A stretch of 64,000 nt of DNA from Shiella aurantiaca (GTDB taxonomy: Bacteria; Bacteroidota; Bacteroidia; Cytophagales; Cyclobacteriaceae), in NCBI GenBank assembly GCA_030412945.1, contig JAUHJS010000001.1, positions 573,709-637,708 on the forward strand. Direction: 5' to 3'. Below are positions 54,157-63,423 of this stretch, piece after piece. The notes below the pieces were generated by a model that worked only from the letters and a program-made list of their open reading frames with translations, ran no database searches and had not been told where the DNA came from. The stretch's first letter is position 1. Every line of letters begins with the position of its first letter. Both the position numbers and the translations under genes were made by a program.

Positions 54157-57100
54157 TTGAAAAACGCGAAAAATATTCTGCAAGTTATTAAAAAAGGAGT
54201 TGCCAAAACAATTCTGATTACCGCCCTCGTGCATCTGGGGGCGCTGCTATTACTTGTGGTATTGATTCAAGCCCCTTTCATCCAAACCGTAGTGGTAAAG
54301 CGCGTAGCCGATGAGCTCAGCCAAACCCTAGGCTACCAAGTAGGCCTTAGCAAGGTGAATATCAAGTGGTTCGACAATGTACTTTTGCACGACCTCTCCA
54401 TTAAAGACAGCCGCGACAGCAGCATGATAGAGATTGAAACGCTGGAAATCGACTTCAATATCCCCCGGCTAATTAATAAAGAAAACAACTCAATAGACAA
54501 AGCCCGTATTTTTGGGCCTAACGTGCACATTGCCTATTTGCCCGAGGAAGAAAACATCAATATCAATCTGTTTATCAAAAAGTTGCGAGAAGCTTTTGCC
54601 CCCGCAGATAGCCTCCCTTCTTCCAAAAAGGTCCCTTTCACCATTCAGGAAGTATTTTTAAGCAGAGGTACTTTTCATTTCAACGATGCCCGCTTCGATA
54701 GCATAGCCGATGGATTTGATTATTATCATTTTCAATTAAACGATATCACCACCGAAATCGAAAACCTGATGGTACTGGCAGACACTTTTGCCATAGATGT
54801 GAAATCACTGACTCTTTACGATCAAAAAACCAGACTGGATGTAAAACAAATGCAAACGCAGTTTTTGTTTTCGCAAGAGCAGATGCGTTTTGGAAGCCTT
54901 TTGGCCGAGGTGGGTACGAGCTTGCTTCGCGATTCTATTGTGTTCCAATACTCAGGTTCGGAAGATTTATCGAGCTTCATAGATAGCGTACGGATAGAGG
55001 CGCACTTGGAAAACACCCATATCCATGCTAATGAACTGGCTCTTTTTGCTCCTTACCTGAAGCGCTACCGCGATTCCTACGAAATCTCTGGAAATTTCAG
55101 TGGAAAAGTAGGCCGATTCAGGGTGAAAGATATCATTCTTTCTTTTGGCGAACGTAGCATCGTAAAAGGTACTGTAGGCTTTGACGGACTACCTGATTTT
55201 GAAACCACCTTTATCGATGCCAATATCAGTACCGCTTCCATTAGTCCGGCTGATTTGCACCAATACCTGGTGGATACCCTCATTACTAAAACCATTGACA
55301 AGTTTGGGACGAGCCGGATGAATGGCCGATTCATTGGCTTCCCCAACGATTTTGTAACCACCGCCAAATTCCAAACCTACCTAGGCAGATTTAGCACCGA
55401 TATCAACTTAAAATTGCCCACCGAAAATGAAGAGATGAGCTATTCGGGAAGGCTGAATCTACAACAGTTCGATGTGGGAAGATTGGTCAACAATCCGCAG
55501 CTGGGCCTAGTCACCATGAACGGACAAATCAACGGTAGCGGGGTAAGCGTACAAACTGCCAATGTATACCTCAAATCGAATATAGAATCTATTGATTACC
55601 TGGGTTATGCCTACGAGAATATCACCACCGATGCCAACCTCTCTCGTGAGTTTTTCTACGGAAAAATGAGTATTGACGACCCCTTCCTTAGTTTTACGGC
55701 CGATGGCACCATCGATCTCAGAAAGGGAATCAATATCATCGAAATCAAAGGCGACCTAAAAGAGGCTCGTCTGAGCCAGCTCAACATTGCCAAAGATTTT
55801 GACCACATCGAAAGTCAATTCAATATCAAAATCAAGGGCTTACAGCTCGATAGTATGGTAGGAAAGGCCACATTACTAAACAATGTGGTAAAATACAAAA
55901 ACAGGGAGCTGTCTATCGATACCATGGAGTTTCTATCATTCAAAGAAAAAAATGAGCGAACCCTCCAATTCAATTCCAACAGCTTTGAACTTGAGGCCAT
56001 AGGTACTTACAGCTACCAAAACCTCTATTCTGATTTGGTAACGCTCACCAAAGAATATATTCTGGCTTTTGAAAACGAAAACGATGCCTTAAAAAGCTAT
56101 TACAGCACCAAGAAAAAAACGCATGCGGAACGCTACAAAATGGATATCCATGTCTTGCTAAAAGACTTCAACCCTATCCTCCAATTGGCGCTTCCTCAGG
56201 CATCGGTTTCGGCAAATAGTCAAATTCAGGCCGAAATCGTGGGCGGTTACACCTCCATTGTGGCTGTAAATGCATCTATCGATACCTTTAGTTTTAAGCA
56301 AAACCATTTCTTCAACAATATTATCGACATAAGCACCTCCAAAATCTCCGATAGCACCGAAGTGTTAGCAGCTGGATACCTTATTTCTAAAAACCAAAAT
56401 TTTGGAGGCTATGCGCCAAGCAAAGAAATTATTATGGAGGCCATATGGGACCAAAGTACTATTCATTTTAACGGAGGGATTGATCAGGCCAATCAAAATA
56501 ACATATTGAGGCTGAGCGGAGAGCTTCAATTCCTAAAGAATAAAACGGTATTAAAAACCAATCCTTCTTACCTGCAAATAGATACCACTAAGTGGGAGCT
56601 TAACTCAGCAGGAGAAATTACCTTGGCCGATAGCAGCATTTATTTCAATCAAATATCCCTTACCAATCAAAACCAGAAGGTATTTGTGGAAGGAGCGCTT
56701 AGCTACCGACCGGAAGACACGCTTTTACTTCGCATTGAAAACACCTACCTGGAAAGCTTCAACTCCATTATCGCCCGTGACTTGTACGGACGCGTAGATG
56801 GCACCATACAGGTGCAAGACATCTACCACAGGCCGTTGATTCAAAGCAATATTGGTATCGATGAACTTACTATTGATGAATTCCTGATGGGCGATGTAAA
56901 GGGAAGGCTTCAATGGCTCAACGATAAAAAACTCTTGGATGTGAATGCCAATGTTACGCGCTTGGGGAAACGAATTGTACAGGTGCGGGGTTCAATCGCT
57001 CCGCAAGACAGCCTCAACCAACTGCGGCTCACGGGTACGTTTTCAGAAGCCGACCTGAGTTTGGCAGAACCTTTTCTGGGCTTCTTGTTTTCAGAAATGG

Positions 57101-58788
57101 GCGGTACCGTGTCGGGAAAAATCGCCATCAATGGCCGCCTCGACTATCCTTTGCTTGAAGGAGAAGGTATTATTGACCAAGGCAAACTGAAAGTAAACTA
57201 CCTGAATACCAATTACTCCGTGGGTGGAAAAATCGTATTTACCGAAAACAGCATCGAACTCGATCGCGTGCTATTGACCGATTTCAATGCCAATACGGGC
57301 ATTCTGAACGGAGGGATTTTCCATGATGGGTTTACCAATTTCATCCTCAACCTGAAAGGAGAAACCCAAAGCCTGATGATACTCAATACCACCTCCAAAG
57401 ACAATTCGCTGTATTACGGTACAGCCAATGCCACCGGGGAATTTGAAATATTGGGAGCGGTTAATAATTTGTACATCTCGGCAAAAGCCAAATCTGAGAA
57501 AGGAACCAAAATCTTCATCCCAGTTACGGAATCTACCGTGGTGGCCGAAAAAGAGGAATTTATCACCTTCATAGGTGCCGATAAAAAAAATACAGAAAAA
57601 GACGTCAACCTGCTCAAAGAAAAAATTGACTTAACGGGCATTCGCATGGACCTCGATTTGGACATCACGCCCGATGCCTATTGTGAAATCATATTCGATA
57701 TCAAAACCGGAGACATCATTCGAGGTAGAGGCAATGGTAAGCTGAAGCTAGAGATTGACACCAAAGGGGATTTCTTCATGTTTGGTAATTACGAAATTGT
57801 GGAAGGTGGGTACAATTTCACTTTGTATAATATCATCAATAAAGAATTTTTGGTAAAAAGTGGCAGTACCATCAATTGGTATGGCGACCCTTACAATGGC
57901 ATCATGGACCTCCACGCCACCTATGAGCAAATGGCCTCCATCGCTCCTTTAGTAGACCCCCAATATGCCGAAGTGCGCGAAATCATTAGGCGCTATCCGG
58001 CTACAGTAGATTTGTTCCTAAAAGGGCCGCTCCTTAACCCCGACATTAGTTTCAACATAGGAATAACGGGCTATCCACAAACCGTAAATGCCGTAAGTGA
58101 GAGTTTCTCCGGCACCATCGACTTGGGCACCATTGTCAATGGCTTCAAAAACCAAATTGCCAACGATGAACAAGAACTCAACCGTCAGGTATTTAGCTTG
58201 ATTATCCTCCGTAGATTCTCCGAGCTGGAATCCTTTGCGGGTTCTACCAGTACCTTAGGCAATAGTGTGAGCGAATTCTTATCGAATCAGCTGAGCTATT
58301 GGGTGACGCAATTTGATGAAAACTTAGAAATCGATATCGACCTGGCCGGACTCGATGCCGATGCCTTCAACACCTTCCAGCTGCGCTTGGCCTATACCTT
58401 TCTAGACGGACGACTGAGAGTTTCGCGCGATGGTGGCTTTACCACAGCCGTAGAAAACGACCAGTCGGCACAAGTGCGTGGTATCGTAGGCGAATGGACC
58501 GTGGAATACTTGCTCACGCCTGATGGTAAGTTGCGCCTCAAAATGTACAACAAAACCAATGTAAACACTCTTACTTCTTCCTTGGAAAATACCTCCAGCA
58601 CCACAGCCGGGGTGAGTATCATACAGGTGAAAAGTTTTGATCAAATATCAGAACTATGGAAACGCAAAAGGGAAGAGAAAGAAGAAAAAGAAAAGGGAAA
58701 ACCTTCTTCGCCTCCCACGCCCCCACAAGAGGGAGATGCCCTTCGCCCTAGTGAAGAAGAAAGCGATACCATAACATCCGATTCTTGA
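54157..58788 (+). CDS. tamB: TamB-like inner-membrane assembly protein
   Basis: A 1543-residue protein with one N-terminal membrane helix (about 14-42, TILITALVHLGALLLLVVLI) and a very long beta-rich periplasmic part. The C-terminal DUF490/TamB domain is recognisable from about 1180: GTANATGEFEILGAV, a GNYEIVEGGYNFTLYNIINKEF block and DLFLKGPLLNPDISFNI. TamB forms a hydrophobic groove that moves lipid or outer-membrane protein between membranes. The tail (GKPSSPPTPPQEGDALRP) is low-complexity. The start is a TTG, as no in-frame ATG precedes the helix. Confidence 0.88.
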   Translation: MKNAKNILQVIKKGVAKTILITALVHLGALLLLVVLIQAPFIQTVVVKRVADELSQTLGYQVGLSKVNIKWFDNVLLHDLSIKDSRDSSMIEIETLEIDFNIPRLINKENNSIDKARIFGPNVHIAYLPEEENININLFIKKLREAFAPADSLPSSKKVPFTIQEVFLSRGTFHFNDARFDSIADGFDYYHFQLNDITTEIENLMVLADTFAIDVKSLTLYDQKTRLDVKQMQTQFLFSQEQMRFGSLLAEVGTSLLRDSIVFQYSGSEDLSSFIDSVRIEAHLENTHIHANELALFAPYLKRYRDSYEISGNFSGKVGRFRVKDIILSFGERSIVKGTVGFDGLPDFETTFIDANISTASISPADLHQYLVDTLITKTIDKFGTSRMNGRFIGFPNDFVTTAKFQTYLGRFSTDINLKLPTENEEMSYSGRLNLQQFDVGRLVNNPQLGLVTMNGQINGSGVSVQTANVYLKSNIESIDYLGYAYENITTDANLSREFFYGKMSIDDPFLSFTADGTIDLRKGINIIEIKGDLKEARLSQLNIAKDFDHIESQFNIKIKGLQLDSMVGKATLLNNVVKYKNRELSIDTMEFLSFKEKNERTLQFNSNSFELEAIGTYSYQNLYSDLVTLTKEYILAFENENDALKSYYSTKKKTHAERYKMDIHVLLKDFNPILQLALPQASVSANSQIQAEIVGGYTSIVAVNASIDTFSFKQNHFFNNIIDISTSKISDSTEVLAAGYLISKNQNFGGYAPSKEIIMEAIWDQSTIHFNGGIDQANQNNILRLSGELQFLKNKTVLKTNPSYLQIDTTKWELNSAGEITLADSSIYFNQISLTNQNQKVFVEGALSYRPEDTLLLRIENTYLESFNSIIARDLYGRVDGTIQVQDIYHRPLIQSNIGIDELTIDEFLMGDVKGRLQWLNDKKLLDVNANVTRLGKRIVQVRGSIAPQDSLNQLRLTGTFSEADLSLAEPFLGFLFSEMGGTVSGKIAINGRLDYPLLEGEGIIDQGKLKVNYLNTNYSVGGKIVFTENSIELDRVLLTDFNANTGILNGGIFHDGFTNFILNLKGETQSLMILNTTSKDNSLYYGTANATGEFEILGAVNNLYISAKAKSEKGTKIFIPVTESTVVAEKEEFITFIGADKKNTEKDVNLLKEKIDLTGIRMDLDLDITPDAYCEIIFDIKTGDIIRGRGNGKLKLEIDTKGDFFMFGNYEIVEGGYNFTLYNIINKEFLVKSGSTINWYGDPYNGIMDLHATYEQMASIAPLVDPQYAEVREIIRRYPATVDLFLKGPLLNPDISFNIGITGYPQTVNAVSESFSGTIDLGTIVNGFKNQIANDEQELNRQVFSLIILRRFSELESFAGSTSTLGNSVSEFLSNQLSYWVTQFDENLEIDIDLAGLDADAFNTFQLRLAYTFLDGRLRVSRDGGFTTAVENDQSAQVRGIVGEWTVEYLLTPDGKLRLKMYNKTNVNTLTSSLENTSSTTAGVSIIQVKSFDQISELWKRKREEKEEKEKGKPSSPPTPPQEGDALRPSEEESDTITSDS

Positions 58789-58837
58789 ATTTCAAACTTT
58801 CTGTAACTTGGGTAGTTGATGCAATAAAAAAACACGC

Positions 58838-60139
58838 GTGTATACACTATTTTGGTTTCGGAGAGATTTCCGTTTGGAAGATAACACCGCTCTGCATTAT
58901 GCTTTGCAGGAGCAACATCCTGTTCTCCCTATTTTTATCTTTGACCGACACATTCTAGATAAATTGGAGGATCGCCACGATGCTCGTGTGAACTTCATTC
59001 ATCAACGTATCGCCCAGCTCAAGCAAACGCTGGAAACACAGTACCAATCCAGTATTCGAGTAGAAATTGGCACTCCCCTCGAAGTTTTTAAAAAGCTAGT
59101 AACTGAAATCCCTATTGCTTCGGTTTTCACCAATCGGGATTATGAGCCCTATGCGCTTGAGCGCGATAAAGCCGTTGATGATTTCCTGAAAACTCAAAAT
59201 ATCGGTTTCTATACATTCAAAGACCACGTAATTTTTGAAAAAAAGGAAATTACTACCGATGCCGGGGAGCCTTACAAGGTATTTACCCCCTATTCGCGCA
59301 AGTGGAAAGAATCTTTAAAGCAATTGTCGCTGCAGCCCTTGCCCATGAAGCATACCCAATGGGCTAAGGTGAATCCTTTTCCTATGCCTTCTTTGGAGGA
59401 AATAGGCTTTTCTGCTAGTCAGATCACGCTTCCTCCCTCCGATTTGCCGCTATCTATTGTAAAGAAATACCATACGCACCGTGATTTTCCGGCACTTAGA
59501 GGCACCACCCGCTTAGGGATCCACCTCCGATTTGGCACAGTAAGCATACGACAAATGGTTGCTCAGGCCCGTCTACTGAATGAAATCTGGCTCAACGAAC
59601 TTATCTGGCGGGAATTTTACATCATGATTCTGGCTAATTTCCCTCAGGTGGTCAATGAAGCCTTTAAACCTGCCTACAACCACATTCCGTGGCGCAACGA
59701 TGCCACCGAATTTCAAAAATGGTGTGAAGGCCACACGGGCTACCCCATAGTAGATGCCGGCATGCGCGAACTCAACGCTACAGGTTTTATGCACAATCGG
59801 GTACGTATGATAGTGGCGAGTTTTCTCACCAAGCACCTACTCATTGACTGGCGCTGGGGCGAGGCCTATTTCGCCCAAAAACTCCTCGATTTCGAACTAG
59901 CCTCCAATAATGGCGGTTGGCAATGGGCGGCAGGTACCGGAACGGACGCGCAACCTTATTTCCGGGTGTTCAATCCCCAATCGCAGACTGAAAAATTCGA
60001 TAAACAATTGGAATACATCAAAAAATGGGTGCCCGAACTAGGCACTTCGCGCTACCCCAAGCCCATGGTTGACCATAAAATGGCACGAGAACGGGCTATA
60101 AAAACCTACAAAGAAGCACTGGAAAACACCAAAGCCTAG
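58838..60139 (+). CDS. phrB: Deoxyribodipyrimidine photolyase, class I-like
   Basis: A 433-residue photolyase/cryptochrome protein. The N-terminal alpha/beta domain begins LFWFRRDFRLEDNTAL. The FAD domain contains TRLGIHLRFGTVS, LNELIWREFYIMIL, FQKWCEGHTGYPIVDAGMRELNATGFMHNRVRMIVASFLTKHLLIDWRWGEAYFA and NNGGWQWAAGTGTDAQPYFRVFNP. It should repair cyclobutane pyrimidine dimers using blue light. The start is GTG at 58838. A cryptochrome role is possible, but the FAD-domain motifs favour repair. The Smr gene follows 59 bases later. Confidence 0.92.
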   Translation: MYTLFWFRRDFRLEDNTALHYALQEQHPVLPIFIFDRHILDKLEDRHDARVNFIHQRIAQLKQTLETQYQSSIRVEIGTPLEVFKKLVTEIPIASVFTNRDYEPYALERDKAVDDFLKTQNIGFYTFKDHVIFEKKEITTDAGEPYKVFTPYSRKWKESLKQLSLQPLPMKHTQWAKVNPFPMPSLEEIGFSASQITLPPSDLPLSIVKKYHTHRDFPALRGTTRLGIHLRFGTVSIRQMVAQARLLNEIWLNELIWREFYIMILANFPQVVNEAFKPAYNHIPWRNDATEFQKWCEGHTGYPIVDAGMRELNATGFMHNRVRMIVASFLTKHLLIDWRWGEAYFAQKLLDFELASNNGGWQWAAGTGTDAQPYFRVFNPQSQTEKFDKQLEYIKKWVPELGTSRYPKPMVDHKMARERAIKTYKEALENTKA

Positions 60140-60198
60140 CACAAATCCTACTTAATCCTGAGAAAGATGGTATCTTTCGGCTTTTTAAGAAAGGGATT

Positions 60199-61149
60199 AT
60201 GAATATAGGAGATAAAGTGCGCCTCTTGCATGGCAATGAGCAAGGGTTTGTTACCCGCATACTGGATGCACAAACCGTAGAGATAGAAATCGAAGAAGGC
60301 TTTCGTATTCCGGTACTCAGGCGCGAACTGGTAATAGTAGCCAAAGAAGAAGGGGTATATTTCAGAAACGAGGCATCTGATAGTCCCAAAGAAAACCCCA
60401 TTCTCAGCAAGCAAGTACAAGAAGAAGGAATATTCCTAGGCTTCAAGGCCTATCGGGAAGATGAACTGGAGGTTTATCTAATTAACCAAACCAGTTTTGA
60501 ATTGGTATTTAGCGCCAGCGAAGCCGCGGGCAATTTACACCAAGGCTTGGCCGCAGGCACGGTACAGCCCGGTAAGCATGTACGACTTACTGAACGCAAA
60601 ACCAGCCAATTTGAATCTTGGCCAAACCTCTTATTGCGCGTAATCCGTCATCCTTTGGCCCCTGCGGCCGCCTTGCCCATCATCGAAAAAAACATGCATT
60701 TTAAGGCAGCCAATTTCTACAAAGCCAAACGCAAATCGGCTGCTTTGGGAGGAGAAGCCTACATTTTTAAGGTGGATGACCAAGTAGCAGCTTTTGATGT
60801 ACATAAATTGAAAGAATCGATGATGGAGGGAAATGAGCAAAGTGTCAGTGCTCCTATTCCGGTAAAGCGTCCTGACAAAACAATCGATTTGCATATCGAA
60901 AAACTGCAAAGCGAGCCTGTGGGGAAAAATAAGGCTTTGGAAATTCAACTACAACATTTTGAAACCACCCTCGACCAAGCCATAGCTAGTGGAATGGATG
61001 AAATTACCTTTATTCATGGAGTAGGAAATGGGGTACTACGTGATGCTATCCATAAAAAACTGAGCAAAAATCCCCGGGTAGCCTTTTTCAAAGATTCACA
61101 AAAAGACAAGTTTGGATACGGAGCCACGCTGGTGCACATAAAAGCATAA
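60199..61149 (+). CDS. Smr-domain protein with KOW-like start (DUF2027)
   Basis: A 316-residue protein. The N-terminus (MNIGDKVRLLHGNEQGFVTRI) resembles a small beta-barrel start. The middle matches the DUF2027-type, MutS2-related region (FLGFKAYREDELEVYLINQTSFELVFSA). The C-terminal 80 residues are a Smr domain: TIDLHIEKL with the DxH motif, ITFIHGVGNGVLRDAIHKKL and the GYGATLVHI ending. Smr domains nick or bind nucleic acid, and some act on stalled ribosomes. The MutS ATPase is absent, so its role is not mismatch repair by MutS alone. Confidence 0.85.
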   Translation: MNIGDKVRLLHGNEQGFVTRILDAQTVEIEIEEGFRIPVLRRELVIVAKEEGVYFRNEASDSPKENPILSKQVQEEGIFLGFKAYREDELEVYLINQTSFELVFSASEAAGNLHQGLAAGTVQPGKHVRLTERKTSQFESWPNLLLRVIRHPLAPAAALPIIEKNMHFKAANFYKAKRKSAALGGEAYIFKVDDQVAAFDVHKLKESMMEGNEQSVSAPIPVKRPDKTIDLHIEKLQSEPVGKNKALEIQLQHFETTLDQAIASGMDEITFIHGVGNGVLRDAIHKKLSKNPRVAFFKDSQKDKFGYGATLVHIKA

Positions 61150-61211
61150 TGCCAGAATACTTTTATAATTTCATTATTTTTACAAACTTGTACTGATTCA
61201 ATATATAGCCT

Positions 61212-61610
61212 ATGAACTTCAACGAATTCATGCAAAGTTTCGCCAATGATATTGGAGGACAATTTTCGGAATATGACAAAAACAAGTCGGTAATCGTCAT
61301 TCCCTTAGATAGGGGACGATTTCAAGCCGTGCTAGGCATTATGAAATTCAGTGATCGGTACATGAAGACAGGCATCGAGTTTAGCTCCAAAGTATGCCCT
61401 TACCACGATAAATTGAACATAAAAGATTTACTGGAAGAAAACTCCCGCTTTTGCCATGCCAAATTTGTGCTTGACGATGACTTCATCAAGGTAGAGGCTT
61501 CCGCATTTATGGACAATGTTACCGAATCGTTGCTGAAAGAAATGGTGCTGGAAGTAGGCCAAACAGCTGATGAATGGGAACTAAAACTTACCGGAAAAGA
61601 TATTCACTAA
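61212..61610 (+). CDS. Small chaperone-like (YbjN/T3SS-chaperone fold) protein, unknown
   Basis: A 132-residue soluble protein: two helices around a five-strand sheet are suggested by MNFNEFMQSFANDIGGQF, KSVIVIPLDRGRFQAVLGIMKF, YMKTGIEFSSKVCP and KFVLDDDFIKVEASAFMD. This rhythm recalls the YbjN/type III chaperone-like fold, but there is no specific signature. It ends one base before the rnpB-like region. Function is unknown. Confidence 0.65.
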   Translation: MNFNEFMQSFANDIGGQFSEYDKNKSVIVIPLDRGRFQAVLGIMKFSDRYMKTGIEFSSKVCPYHDKLNIKDLLEENSRFCHAKFVLDDDFIKVEASAFMDNVTESLLKEMVLEVGQTADEWELKLTGKDIH

Positions 61611-61615
61611 AATAG

Positions 61616-61998
61616 TAAGCAAGCCGTCTTATCGCTGCGTATGCAAATACGGAGAGGAAAGTCCGGGCAGCACAGAGCACCGTACTTCCTAACGGGAAGG
61701 GATGATTTTGGTGACGAAATCATTACAGACAGGGCCACAGAAAATATACCGTCCTTGCTTCGGCAGGGATAAGGGTGAAAAGGTGGGGTAAGAGCCCACC
61801 GCTCGGCTGGCGACAGCAGAGGCAGGGTAAACCTTACGGGCTGAAAGGCCAAATAGGTTCCGCCACCTTCGGGTAAAGGGCGGCTCGTCCTTATGCGGAA
61901 TGGGTAGGCTGATGGATCCAGCGCGTGAGTGCTGGGCTAGATAAATGATAAGAGTTTCCTGCAAAGGAAAAACAGAACCCGGCTTACAGGCTTGCTTA
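61616..61998 (+). ncRNA. rnpB: RNase P RNA, bacterial class A
   Basis: The catalytic RNA of RNase P, about 383 bases. The closing helix is TAAGCAAGCC (61616-61625) with GGCTTGCTTA (61989-61998). The universal 5' core GAGGAAAGTCCGGGC is at 61654-61668, and the matching 3' core ACAGAACCCGGCTTA lies at about 61972-61986. Several internal hairpins are clear, such as CTTCCTAACGGGAAG. A T6 tract follows. The response-regulator gene starts only 16 bases after its 3' end. No TAnnTTTG promoter is evident just upstream. Confidence 0.97.
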
Positions 61999-62014
61999 TT
62001 TTTTCAAACACACT

Positions 62015-63175
62015 ATGGCAAAAATATTACTAATCGATGACGAAAAGGCCATTAGGGCCTCTTTGAGAGATATTCTAGAATATGAAAAGTATGAAGTTCA
62101 TGAAGCACAAGATGGAGCCGAAGGACTGAAGAAACTCCAAGAAGACGATTTCGACATTGCCCTATGTGATATCAAAATGCCCAAAATGGATGGATTGGAA
62201 GTGCTCCAAAAAGCACAGGAACTAGGTAAAGAAACCCAGTTTATCATGATATCTGCTCATGGCACTATAGAAACGGCCGTGGAAGCCACTAAAAAAGGAG
62301 CCTACGACTTTATCCAAAAGCCGGCCGACCTAAACCGCTTACTGATAACCGTACGTAACGCACTGGACAAAACCCACCTAGTACAAGAAACCAAAGTCCT
62401 TAAAAAGAAAATTGCCAAAGGAACCGACATCGTGGGCGAATCCGAGGCCATACATCAGGTAAAAGCTACCATAGAAAAAGTAGCCCCAACCGAAGCACGT
62501 GTTTTTATTACAGGACCCAACGGAACTGGAAAAGAACTTGTAGCCCGCTGGCTGCATGAAAAAAGTCTGCGTGCCGCAGGCCCAATGGTGGAGGTAAACT
62601 GTGCTGCTATCCCTTCCGAACTCATTGAAAGCGAACTTTTTGGCCATGAAAAGGGTGCTTTCACTTCGGCTATCAAACAACGAATTGGCAAATTTGAACA
62701 AGCTCACGAAGGCACCTTGTTTTTAGATGAAATCGGGGATATGAACCTGGAGGCGCAAGCCAAGGTGTTGCGTGCCTTGCAGGAAAACAAAATTACCCGC
62801 GTGGGGGGCGATAAAGAAATAAAAGTAAATGTACGGGTGCTGGCCGCTACCAATAAGGATATTAAAAGCATGATAGCCAATAACCGATTTAGAGAAGACC
62901 TCTACCATCGCCTGAGCGTTATCGAAATCAAAGTACCCTCTCTAAATCAGCGTTTAGAAGATATTCCTTTACTGGTAAATAAGTTTTTGGAAGATATAGC
63001 CGAAGACTATGGTGCCCCGGTAAAATCGATTAGCGAGGAAGCAATCTCACTCTTGCAAACAAAAAATTGGACAGGAAATATTCGTGAACTACGAAACGTT
63101 GTGGAGCGATTGGTGATATTGGGCGATACCCAGATATCGGCTGAGGATGTAAAGAAATATACCGACCTTAGTTAA
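62015..63175 (+). CDS. Sigma-54-type response regulator without DNA-binding domain
   Basis: A 386-residue NtrC-like protein. The receiver domain (1-120) has Asp52 as phosphoacceptor and DIKMPKMDG. The AAA+ ATPase (about 138-370) has Walker A GPNGTGKE (167-174) and a GAFTSA sequence at 214-219 in place of the GAFTGA loop that contacts sigma-54. The sequence stops soon after the AAA+ domain, so there is no C-terminal Fis helix-turn-helix. A gapped form is known in Bacteroidota, from memory. Either it activates without DNA binding or it acts on something else. It follows rnpB almost directly. Confidence 0.88.
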   Translation: MAKILLIDDEKAIRASLRDILEYEKYEVHEAQDGAEGLKKLQEDDFDIALCDIKMPKMDGLEVLQKAQELGKETQFIMISAHGTIETAVEATKKGAYDFIQKPADLNRLLITVRNALDKTHLVQETKVLKKKIAKGTDIVGESEAIHQVKATIEKVAPTEARVFITGPNGTGKELVARWLHEKSLRAAGPMVEVNCAAIPSELIESELFGHEKGAFTSAIKQRIGKFEQAHEGTLFLDEIGDMNLEAQAKVLRALQENKITRVGGDKEIKVNVRVLAATNKDIKSMIANNRFREDLYHRLSVIEIKVPSLNQRLEDIPLLVNKFLEDIAEDYGAPVKSISEEAISLLQTKNWTGNIRELRNVVERLVILGDTQISAEDVKKYTDLS

Positions 63176-63182
63176 GGTCGGT
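63161..63182. other. Hairpin over the response-regulator stop codon
   Basis: ACCGACCTTA, loop GT, TAAGGTCGGT. A 10-pair perfect stem containing the stop codon (63173-63175). No T tract follows on either strand, so it may slow transcription or protect an mRNA end. Confidence 0.5.
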
Positions 63183-63190
63183 GGTATCTC

Positions 63191-63316
63191 TTAGCCTCTG
63201 ATTGTTTTTTCGGTCTTAAGGTCTTGCTTGGCGTAAGTAGGGCAAGTTTTTTGCGTACAAGCACTTGCAGCTACTAAAGAGGCAAACAAAACAGCGATAA
63301 TAACTTTAGCTTTCAT
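63191..63316 (-). CDS. Small lipoprotein, 41 residues
   Basis: A short frame reads as a hydrophobic signal (KVIIAVLFASLVAAS) with Cys20 as the likely lipidation site (lipobox AASAC, a weaker variant), then 21 residues with CPTYAKQDLKTEKTIRG. A second cysteine is at 25. Small CPTYAK-type lipoproteins are common in Bacteroidota. A strong promoter sits just upstream (63341-63370), which supports a real gene even though it is tiny. Function is unknown. Confidence 0.7.
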   Translation of the reverse strand: MKAKVIIAVLFASLVAASACTQKTCPTYAKQDLKTEKTIRG

Positions 63317-63340
63317 TAGAGTTCATTTTATTGGATAAAT

Positions 63341-63370
63341 CAAAAGTACATGTTAACACTTTTATTTCAA
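63341..63370 (-). promoter_or_regulatory. Promoter of the small lipoprotein gene
   Basis: Minus strand TTG (63370-63368), a 19-base spacer, then TACTTTTG (63348-63341). The start codon is 24 bases downstream. Confidence 0.7.
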
Positions 63371-63423
63371 AGAATATAAACTAAACATGTAATAATTTAA
63401 TCAAAGTTCCATTTCACGGAAAC

